Shown here: in pieces, positions 28,201-40,200 of the stretch
Position numbering within the stretch: the stretch's first letter is position 1
Layout: each line of letters begins with the position of its first letter
Source of the DNA: Phymorhynchus buccinoides
Taxonomy: Eukaryota; Mollusca; Gastropoda; Neogastropoda; Raphitomidae
Direction of reading: 5' to 3'
Assembly (NCBI GenBank): GCA_017654935.2
Contig: CM065693.1
Span: 24,894,500 to 24,958,499 of the forward strand
DNA length: 64,000 nucleotides
The notes under the pieces: model-generated
Seen by the model: only the letters and a program-made list of their open reading frames with translations
The model's database searches: none
Told to the model about the DNA's origin: nothing
Made by a program: the position numbers and the translations under genes

Positions 28201-31200
28201 CCCTACAGAACCAAATCACATAGCTCTGCACGTAGAAAAGCATAGCTGCCAACTTTTCCCAAACACCTCTTGCAACTAGTTGGTATACTAACTTGTGGCG
28301 GTGCCATAGCCGATGAGGTTTAACCGAGGCGTGGTCACCGCTACAGCTATCTGCATTAATTTTAAAAATCGGGACTTTACTGGTTTCGTACTGCCTCCGG
28401 GCATTGCCTCCAGTATTGTTCCCACCATATTTGTATTTACAAATGTCCCATATGTGTCTGGTTCAGACCGAGAGGACGTAAAACTCCATTTTCGTTTTCC
28501 CAAACAAAATCCTGGAGGGGGGTGGGTTTGGGAGGGGGGATACTTCCCCCTCCCAGAGTGGGGGTCAGGGGGCTGCACCCCCTGAAGCTGAGAAACTTTT
28601 TTCTTTTAAATGTGAAAACTAGCCCTCAGGAGGCTCACTGAAGTCTGTCGATGAAGTCAAATTTTTTGTATTCGTCTGAAAAGACGGTCTTCCATTTCTT
28701 CGTCTTCTCCTTTGCCTTCGGCATCGTGGGCAAAAAAATACAGTGAGAAAGCGAGTGTCATGTCTTTAGAAACGGCCTCTAAACGAAATGCCACCTGATG
28801 TCAAGGGCTAAAGACGATAAGTTCACCTAAACAGCCCATTCATCACTGCACCATAAGCCCTGATTAGATACAAAGTTGGTTTGTTTGCATTTTGTTCTTA
28901 CATTTCTAAAGACCATTGGTATTTTGTGATAAATGAGTAGAAAATACATTATGCAAAAAATCTAATCCACAACTCACGCTGGCACTAGGCCCTGCTGAGG
29001 ACTGTTTCTGGCTCTCTGGTGACTGAAGTTCTGAGGAAGGCTTCATCGCAGGCTGCAACAACACAACGATGCTTACAACCACCTATACCAACAACGCTAG
29101 ACGTCAACTTAAATTATCTTAACAAATGTTTCACTCTTTGACACGGATTCACAATTTTGTTGCTCAATTTCTTTTTCTTCCCCACCATTTAAAGAATAGC
29201 TTTACTGAAATCATAAACAACACAAGTCTGTTTCTTACCTGTTTTAAAGCATATCTCCTTTTGAACCGTTTATATGTTTCTACTATAGCGAACATTTTCT
29301 ATGTATTTTCTATGTTCCTTCTCTTTTCAGGCCTCCTCTACTTGGAACAAACTCCCTCTTCCTCTCCGTTCTGCCAACTCCCTTTCTTCATTTAAGTCTT
29401 CCCTCAAAACCACTCTCTTCAAATCGTAGCCTGCTCTGTTCTTTTGGAAAGTAATTTTTGTCCCTTCTCTGCGCGTGTGTTTGTGTGCAGTGTGTGGTTT
29501 GTGTGGGTGTGTGTGTGTACCGTTGTGTCGCGGACTGTGGTGTGTGTGTTTTTTGGTTGTTTTGTTGTTGTTGTTGTTGTTGTTGTTTGTCTTTGTTTTG
29601 CATTTATTTGTTTATTATTGTAAGCGCTTAGGGCTTGTTTAAGATTAAGCGAAAGTGATTATTATTTAAAGTTTCTCAATCATTAACTTCAGCACAAATA
29701 TCATGAATCTCCAACTAACTATGTCATTCATCCAAAGTTGTGTATGTCATTTAAAAAATAGAAATGTCAAATGTTTTAGGTACCGTAATTCGCGGACTAT
29801 AAGCTGCACCTTGATTTCGGTATATTTTTTCACAAAATGATATGTTTCGTGGTCCCGACACTTTATTTTTGGCAGTCAACACACCCGCGATCAACTCTAG
29901 ACTCAAACGGAAGCTGAGATTGTACATCGCCATTTTTCCGCGGATTATACAGACCTGTTTACCCCCTACACAAGTCTTGAGTAGTCTGGATATCCGAAAT
30001 GAGTAGTTTTGGTGTAAAATGTGTAGTTTTATTCATTAAACCATCAAATAATGTTCACTGAAAATGAGTAGAATTTAGCATTATTTTCAATTTTGAAGAG
30101 TAGTAGGGATCCAAATTGAGTAGAATACTACTCGAAAAGAGTAGAGTAAACAGGTCTGCTTATACTTCGACGCGGCTTATGCGTTACTTTTTTTCAGATT
30201 TTTTTTTTAAAGTAGGGGGTGTGACTCGTATTACGAAGCGGCTTGTAGTCTGTGAATTACGGTAATAATATTTCATAGGACAACAAATCAGTTTTAAATG
30301 TCTAAACTTTTCAATACATTAAAATATTATCGAAGTACTACTAGTGTATCCTATACCAATCCATGTATGTACAGTATGCATGTTGTGACAGTGAAGACAA
30401 CCAGGAGAAAGAGAGGAGTGCCAGCAGCAGCAAACCAAGGCAAACGAGATGGATCATAAACGCAAAAGCAGCAGACAATTAGAACACAATACAAGTCATG
30501 GCTATCAGGGCAGTGGGTGGATGCCCTCATGCCTCCATACGGGGAGCTGGACAACCCCGCCCCCTCCACGAGTCTCTCCCCATGGGGATACTGGGGGGGG
30601 GGGTGGGGGGGGCTTTTGTAAAAATAGTTCCCCCACCTTCTGTGCTTGTAACTTCCTCTAATCTGCCACTCTCTTTGACTCTGCCTGCTTTCCCCTTTGC
30701 TTTCTATCATCTATCTTTCTGACTTTCACAAACATCTTCCAAATAATTTTTCTCATTTGAAAAATTGGAATGTGTCGGCTGTACGCAGCGGGGAGACCAG
30801 TGAAAATGAAAACCGGACACATATGTACCTTACCCATTATGGCCTGGGAACGCAGAAGAAGTAATGGCTATCAGCTACTGCCCTCTGTGCCCTTTCTTAC
30901 CCTGCCCTGCTGGGAGTTCAGTGTCTGTACGTCTTCTGGTTTGTATACCGTCTCTTCACCTGAAACAGACACCATCGGTCACTATCACCGTGATATTTAA
31001 CCCCTTCAAGGCATCACTGCCTCAGGCGAACACCATTACTGGCCTGGGGTTGCCTAGGAAAAAAATATATACAGTGGAACCTCCATTATAAGACTTCCCA
31101 TAATAAGACTCCCTCCCACATAAGACCTACTTCTCTGAGACACTGCCCTTCTTTATAAGTATTAAAATTACCTCCCTTAAAGACCTCCCATTATAAGACT

Positions 31201-34200
31201 CCCTCCCACATAAGACCTACTTCTCTGAGACACTGCCCTTCTTTATAAGTATTAAAATTGCCTCCCTTATAAGACTTCCCATTATAAGACTCCCTCCCAC
31301 ATAAGACCTACTTCTCTGAGACACTGCCCTTCTTTGTAAGTATTAAAATTACCTCCCTTAAAGACCTCCCATTATAAGACTCCCTCCCACATAAGACCTA
31401 CTTCTCTGAGACACTTGCCCTTCTTTATAAGTATTAAAATTGCCTCCCTTATAAGACTTCCCATTATAAGACTCCCTCCCACATAAGACCTACTTCTCTG
31501 AGACACTGCCCTTCTTTGTAAGTATTAAAATTACCTCCCTTAAAGACCTCCCATTATAAGACTCCCTCCCACATAAGACCTACTTCTCTGAGACACTGCC
31601 CTTCTTTGTAAGTATTAAAATTACCTCCCTTATAAGACCTCCCATTATAAGACTCCCTCCCACATAAGACCTACTTCTCTGAGACACTGCCCTTCTTTGT
31701 AAGTATTAAAATTACCTCCCTTAAAGACCTCCCATTATAAGACTCCCTCCCACATAAGACCTACTTCTCTGACACTGCCCTTCTTTATAAGTATTAAAAT
31801 TACCTCCCTTATAAGACCTCCCATTATAAGACTCCCTCCCACATAAGACCTACTTCTCTGAGACACTGCCCTTCTTCATAAGTATTAAAATTACCTCCCT
31901 TATAAGACCTCCCATTATAAGACTCCCTCCCACATAAGACCTACTTCTCTGAGACATTGCCCTTCTTTATAAGTATTAAAATTACCTCCCTTAAAGACCT
32001 CCCATTATAAGACTCCCTCCCACATAAGACCTACTTCTCTGAGACACTGCCCTTCTTTGTAAGTATTAAAATTACCTCCCTTAAAGACCTCCCATTATAA
32101 GACTCCCTCCCACATAAGACCTACTTCTCTGAGACACTGCCCTTCTTTGTAAGTATTAAAATTACCTCCCTAATAAGACCTCCCATTATAAGACTCCCTC
32201 CCACATAAGACCTACTTCTCTGAGACACTGCCCTTCTTTGTAAAAAGTATTAAAATTACCTCCCTTATAAGACCTCCCATTATAAGACTCCCTCCCACAT
32301 AAGACCTACTTCTCTGAGACACTGCCCTTCTTTGTAAGTATTAAAATTACCTCTCTTATAAGACCTCCCATTATAAGACTCCCTCCCACATAAGACCTAC
32401 TTCTCTGAGACACTGCCCTTCTTTGTAAGTATTAAAATTACCTCCCTTATAAGACCTCCCATTATAAGACTCCCTCCCACATAAGACCTACTTCTCTGAG
32501 ACACTGCCCTTCTTTGTAAAAAGTATTAAAATTACCTCCCTTATAAGACCTCCCATTACAAGACTCCCTCCCACATAAGACCTACTTCTCTGAGACACTG
32601 CCCTTCTTTATAAGTATTAAAATTACCTCCCTTATAAGACCTTCAAAAATCATCCAAAATTAGGTCTTGTAAGGGAGGTTCCACTGTATAACAATTAAAA
32701 GGTGCAACAAAACGTGCCTCTGTCAGTGATTCATTTTCAACAACATTACTGGTTGATCAATTCACTTTGAAATTCCCCCCGTGGGGATACCAGGGGGTCT
32801 TTAGTATAAATAGTTCCCCCACCTTCTGGAAGTTCTGTGCTTGTAACTTCCTCTAATCTGTCACTCTCTTTGACTCTGCCTTTTCCCGTTTGCTTACTGT
32901 CATCTACTATCTTTCTGCCTTACCGGTCCATTATCCTGCCTTTTTTCACGAAACACTTTCAAAAAGATTTCCTCCACCCGAAGTCAGACAAGCTGGGCTT
33001 AACTATTTCTTAGTTAGGCGCATAACGGCAGCATGACGCATCTGCGCTCATAATTGACAGGAAACTGTCTGAGCGATCGAGGAAGAAGACTTTGAAATTA
33101 TGATTACTTGCATTAAAATCCGAATTGTTAGTCTCCTTATTACTATCATTGTTAACGAAAACTTATTGGAGCATTTTGTGAGGCTCGCATAGGGCCTTTT
33201 TTTTGGCAAGTCCACATCAAAAGCATGGGGAGGAGAATTCTTTAATTCTTAGTTGTTAAATGCTTGTTTCCATGATGATTCTTGTTAATTAATTATGCAG
33301 TTGTTCTTTTGTAATTTATAATTTATGTGTTGAGTACGCCGATAAGCTTTAGCTTGTTGTACTCTTGCGCTGAGTTATATTTGTATCTGCCTGAAATTGT
33401 GTTAATAAAGTTGTTTAAACCAATTCTTTAGCAAACTGCAATGCTTGCTTTCCCCCAAAATGTAAAGAAGCAGAGGTGGATGGGTATTGAAATGAACAGT
33501 TGCAATATATTTGAATTATATCAATTATCGATGCTAAAAATAGAGTCAAAGCCTTACAGATGTGCAAGTTTTCTTCAGGTATTTATAACACACACAGACA
33601 CACACGCGCGCACACACACATGGGTGCATGTGGTGACCAAAGCCTGGATTTTCTATCACAACCCTTGATATAACGATCATTTCAACAGCTTGGTTCTGAA
33701 AAGAAGAGCCTTATTTTCAGGCAGACCACTGCCTGAACCTGTATCAAACTGCCTGAATTCAGGCTTCAGGCGCACCCACATGCACCCCTGCATACAGACA
33801 CACACCTTCTGCCATCGTCAAGGAAGGGGTGCTGGGAATGATATGCGGCATGTCACCGTAGGCATCTGGTGAGGGGCAAATTTCCTCTTCCCTGCGAGCA
33901 CCACACAAAACTTCATCAACACATAATCATTATTTACATGAGCCTATCGTCAATTTGCTAAGTCATGACGTTTTTATAAATTTATAGCACAAACAATGAG
34001 ATTCACTTCTGCGGAAGTTTCGTTACTCTTAAATAACTGATCAGCAACCATTGGTCAGCACATTGTTTCTATTGGCCACTGCAACAACCATCTTTTGCTA
34101 GAGTGAATGCCCTTGGTAGCTGCTTGGGTACTGACCAAACAATGGCATAACTCTCGCCAATAACCCTATTTGAGGCCACTAAATGGCTGCCTTTCGCAAG

Positions 34201-37200
34201 AGTGAATGCCCTTTTCAGTACTGACCAACAAGGGCTTCACTCTCACTGTCAAGGGCGTTAATAACCCTAGTTGCAGATGCCAATAAGTTCACAAAGAGAC
34301 GTTTGTACACAACAAAGGTAGAGTACGGGACTAGGAGCCCTCTTAATCTTTCCAATTCGGTCAAGAGTTTTACTCAACTACACATTTACCGTAATTTTCA
34401 GGTTATAAGGTGATATGTTTTTCTCCAATTTCGAACTATGTGCCTAATAAACAAGGGCGCCCTATTAGTGAACAAAATCTTGAGAAGAGAGGCAATTGCC
34501 GTGTTCAGTACAGTCTACTGTAGTCAGACATCGAAAGTTGTCACGAGTCGCCGATACGACGAATACTCACATTAAAATGCTTAAAAATCCCTATTATCGT
34601 CCAACAGATGCCATAACCCTTCATTGGATGTTAAAAGCATCGTTGTAGAGCTTAAAATGCCATAATTCTATCAGTTTTCACGAAGAATTGTCCAAACACA
34701 ACAACAGGAAGCAGCTCAAACAGAAGTTTGATTATTTGAAAGGGGAGCCAACTCTCGTTTATGACTGCAGTAATGGCGGTCGGTAACCATTTACAGGACG
34801 TGTATGGGCTTCAAAGTTTGACTTTCTTTTGTGAGGTGCCATATAAACAACGCTTTTTACTTTATTTTTTTCAGATTTTTCTTTAAAATTGCCCTAATCG
34901 CCTTATACACAGCAGCGACTAATGCTCCAAAAAGCATCTTTCTGCCTTACCGGTCCATTCTCCTGCCTTTTTTCATGAAACACTTCAAAAAACATTTCTT
35001 CCAGCCGAAGTCGCACTTGCTGGGCCTAACTATTTCTTAGTTAGGCGCATAACAACAGCATGACGCATCTGCGCTCATAATTGACAGGAAACTGTCTGAG
35101 CGATCGAAGAAAAAGAAGAAGTGTCTCCCTAAAGAACAACAACAAAGAACAATAGCGCTGGAGAAAGTCTACATACACACACAAAGAACAATAATTCTGG
35201 ATAACGCGTTTTATTCCATATTGAATCAAGGTGGTTAACTCACAGGCTTTCCTCCAGAGTCTCTGGCACCAGCATGGGCTGGCCGGACAACTGCAGACTG
35301 GCCAGGTGGTGGGATGGGGTGGACACTGGCCGGTCATCCTCCTCTCCTGATAGTGAACATCATGGCAAAATCCACCATATTTGTGTCAGTTAACTCATTC
35401 CACCCTGGGCCTGACAATTTGTCGGGCGCCCTAGTGTAACTACCAGCGCCTGCGCCCGACAAACTGTTGTGCAGAGACCTCCATTTCCTTTCCTTATCAA
35501 TCTAGAAACTGTTATTGTAGTAATGACTAAAATATGTTTATTCTGAAACTATTTGAGTCTAAACGATCGCTAAACTCATGGGGCGATTTCAAATCGTTTG
35601 CAAGCACTTCATTGTCATTGTTTTGTGCGTTTTGTAATAAAACTAGCACCTCTCTCTCAGAACCTGCAGGCTGGGAGTGCAGCCCACAGGGCAAATGGGC
35701 AGTGCGCAAAGCAGACCTGTTTACCCCCTACACAAGTCTTGAGTAGTCTGGATAGCTGAAATAAGTAGTTTGGGCTCAAAATGTGTAGTTTTATTCATTA
35801 AACCATCAAACAATGTTCACTGAATGAGCATTATTTTCAATTTTGAAGAGTAGTAGAGGTCCAAATTGAGTAGAATACTACTCGAAAAGAGTAGAGTAAA
35901 CAGGTCTGGCAAAGGGTTAAGAGAAGACAATCAATTGACGGAAAGAGCACAATCTGTGTTGCGGTTTTCCCCGTCTTCAATTACATCCATTATCATGGTC
36001 CTAAATGTGGACATAACCACAATTAACATATGCCATGCTATAAAGTGGTATTTGTCAACATTCTGTTGGTCTGGCTATCGTTCTGCCTAACATTTGAAGG
36101 CAAAAGCCTACATACTGAAAACCCATATATTCTTGATCAACATTACCCAAACAACACAGCGAAGGAACATGGAAATAGTGCACATTTCCGCAAGTTTTCT
36201 GAAGTGAACAGAGGGAGGACATTAAAACCCTTGAATGATGGAAAAATTTGGAGGAAAACAATATTATAAATTTAGAAAATAGAAAACAGAACTGCTTGAG
36301 TCTATCTTACAATATGAACTAAAGGGTTCTACACAGCATTGAGTTTAGACATGACAGCATTGAGTTTAGACATACACACACACACATTTAACTACAATGT
36401 GGTTAACCCAAGATTAAAATTCATGGGATTACCTTCTCTGAAGGGAAGAAGAGTCAGGGGAGACCTTATACAAGTATATAAAATAATAAAAAATATTGAT
36501 AACAGACTTTAACTACCTTTTTGTTAAAAGTATCACAAACAGATATAGTACAGATAAGTTATTTTTAAGACGATCAGTTACTAACATTCGCAAGTTTTAC
36601 TTTTCTAACCGAGTTGTTCAATACTGGAATAATTTGTCAACTAACATTAAGGCTGCACCTAACACTAATACATTCAAAAATCTTCTGGACAAAGACACAA
36701 TGATGTCAAATTTTTATACTACTTTCGATGAATTAAAAAAAGAAAAAAAAATCAAGAAAAAGTCCATTCCATTTTTTTTTTTTTTTTATAGTTTAGCTGT
36801 AGAAAGCAAGCCACCCTGAAACAAATCAAAGTCACTAACGAGAAAGGGCGTAAAAGGGCAGCGAGGCCCACTTCTAGCCCTAATTACTACTACTACTACT
36901 AGTTACGTTGCACATTTCCAAGTTAATAAGACTTGTATTCTGCTGCAGCACTTTAACATAAGACCTGCTTACTGTTTTTAGGTGCAAAGAGATCCTGTGA
37001 CATGGGATCCTGTGGATCTTCTGTCGTCTCTACTCTGGCAATGACAGTGACATTGGCTGTGTCGTCGCTGCTGCTGGCACTCCTCTCTTTCTCCTGGTTG
37101 TCTTCACTGTCACAACATGCATACTGTACATACATGGATTGGTATAGGATAAACAAATATTCACACATGAATGAAAATCTGTTTAACTTCCTCCGGTCTG

Positions 37201-40200
37201 GAACAGACACATATGGAACATTAGTAGATATAAAGATGATGGGAACGATCCTGGAGGCAATGCCTGGAGGCAGTGCAACACAAGTAAAGTCCCGAATTTT
37301 TAACAATGCAGATATGTATATACACATATGCGCACACGCACATGACACTATGAGTATGACACTGTCACAGTAATAAGCATTATAAAATTTGAAACACCAC
37401 ACATCACTTATGAAAAAAAATAAAAACAAGCATCACACAGGACCATAAGCCTTAAATGCTGACTTATTTGGGAAGAGTGTGTGTGTAGGGGGGAGGGTAT
37501 CAAGGGTCCTTTCAAATGTTTTTTTAACATAAAGACCATGTTTCTTGTTTAATCAATGATTCTTAACCCATTTTGTTATGATCTTGTTAACTAGTAACTT
37601 CCAGTAAAATACTGATTGAGAATACTGACATTTTTTTGGACTTTGATGGATTGAGATTAACCCTTTCACCGCCAAAGTCGCATTTTAGCACCACAGTGAT
37701 TTAACACCCACGTCACTAAAAGGCATCAAATTGGGGTCTTTTATCCAAAGACCCTATTGTCTTAGTTTTGGGAAGTAAGGATAGACCTTATTTTATATAT
37801 ATGTCACAGAAGAATCCCCAATACTGCAGATGGATTTTGTTCTCTACCCAGGTAAATTTAATGGAAATGTTTGGCTGAAATATGGCTGGCGGTGAAAGGG
37901 TTAAGTACGTGGTCAGACGATAATGAAAATTCCAAAACTTTTCCAGGAGTTTTGGGGCCTTTGCTGTTTTTCAAGCACTTTTCAAGCCTTGGAAAAGGCC
38001 ATGTCAATTTTCCAGGACTTTTCAAGGTTTCAAGGACCCTGTACGAACCCTGACTATGTCGGCCATTTTTTAACTATCAACCGCAAGCGTAAACTCGACC
38101 AAATACGGACCACACCGTTTGAGAATGTTATCGCTGTCGCATTTTCAGCAGAGATTGGGGGGGGGGGGGGGGAAGATTCATTCAATTATGAAAAATGTTC
38201 GGCGGAAACGGCGGAGCTGTTTTAATGCCTGATACAAGCTTTTGAGCTCAAGGAACCAGTTGGAAAAAAAACCTTTTCTTGTTACAGATTTGTTTTCTAA
38301 TTAAATCGTGTATTCAAGTAAAAGAAAGTTTTAACAAACATGAATGCGTGATTTGGTTTCAAAAAGTGTATTCTAGGTGTCATTCACGAAAGTCTTAATC
38401 TGTTTCAGTTTCTGTGTCGGGTGGCGAAAAGATCCATTCATTACCTGGTAGTTTCCCCGATGACAGGGGCGTCGCTTGAAGCCACTGGCATGGGCTTATC
38501 TTCCCCCTCCACCTCACTGTCAGCGACCAGCACAAAGGAACCTGCAAAGACAATGAAGCAAAACCCCAAATAATTTGCATGTGACATGGGTTACAACTAC
38601 AGTGATTATGTTATTAACCCTTTCACCGCCAGCCATTTTTCAGCCCCAAAATACTATTAAACTTGTCTGGGTAGAGAAACAAATTATCTGCAATAATGGG
38701 AATTCCTCTGTAACATGTATAACATTAGCACAGGCCTATCCTTACCTCCCAAAATCACGAAAGTAGGGTCTTCAGATAACAGGCCCTGATTTGATGCTTT
38801 TTAGTGACATGGGTGTTAAACCATTGTGGTGCTAAAATGCGACATTGGCGGTGAAAGGGTTAAGGGTGGGAGTGGGTGTTGAGGGTTCAGGGGAGAGAGA
38901 AAGAGTGGGTGGGTATTAAAGTACTACAAACAAATCATGAATAAACCAAGTTTAACATGGAAGTTATGTGTGTTGTCGTACCCTGGCTAAAAGACTTCAG
39001 GGATCATCCGAACAGCAGAAGCACTTGAACACTATGGTACAAATGCATCAGCTAGGGTCACACACATTACGTGACCATTTTTGATTACCCCGCCACGTGA
39101 GCAGCCACACTCCAACTTCAGGGGATCTTATGTGTGATTTGCTTCTCTTTTTTTTAATTAAAAAAATTGTAACACATCTAGTAGAATATTCATAACGAAG
39201 ACATTGACAGAGCTAGAGTTACATGATTGTAGGTCATTCGTTTACTTCAATGAAACCCTAACAATGCAAAATGTCACGGTAGAAACTATCCCTCTTCTGC
39301 GTTCCCACACCATATGGCCATAATGGGTGAAACTGAATATAACACATCTGTCCAGTTTTCAGTTTTCACTGGACTCCTCGCTGCATTCAGCCAACTCATT
39401 CCGATTTCAGAGAAGCTCAAAGGAGAAAATTATTTCGAAGACTTGTTAGGAAAAACGTAGGGAAATGGACCAATAAGGGGGAAAAAATACTAGATGACAG
39501 TAAGAAAAGAAACAGGCCGAGTTAAAGCGTAATAGAGTAGAGGAAAATGCCAGTACAGAAATTGCCCCCGAAGGTGGGGGAACTACTGGGTTGAATGATT
39601 CCCCTGATGAGGGGAAACTATCAATATTTCTTTTTAATGGAGATAAAGTTACTGTCATGACTGTGCACCTGAAGACTCCATGATTGGGTAGATTACTTCT
39701 GAGTCACAGCTTTCCTCTTCCCCCTGCACACACACATATAGACACACAGAATTTTCATTAAAAAATGTAGCATCTCATTAAATTTATAAGCAATTACTCA
39801 TTAATGAATTAGGTGTTTTTTTAAACCAGAGATTTTCTTGGATTCTAAATAAAAGTAGCAGGACTTACTAGAGAGCTCTACATTATCTAGGGCTGCATTA
39901 CAACTTACAAGCTGATGAAGGTTTGAGCTTACTATAATTATAAAATACAAAAACAAGTTGCATTCGTTTTAACACAGACAGTGACATTTATAATCTAAAA
40001 ACTGCAAGTCGGGTTCTACAATGTAACCAATACACTACAGATACAGATATGATGTTGTTGTTGTCGTACCCTGGCTTAAAGACTCCAGGGATCATCCCAA
40101 CAGCCGAAGCACTTGAACACTTTGAAACAAATGCACCAGCTACGGATGAGAACATTACGTGTGTGACCGTTTTTAATTACCCTGCCCAGATACTATGATG

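Noticed and set aside
31071..32688. CRISPR-like regular array
   Set aside because: Units are contiguous without unique spacers and are bounded by MITE ends in a eukaryotic intron.
36496..36819. Host gene encoding 107 residues
   Set aside because: Sequence is the C-terminal part of a LINE reverse transcriptase with a CTA tail.
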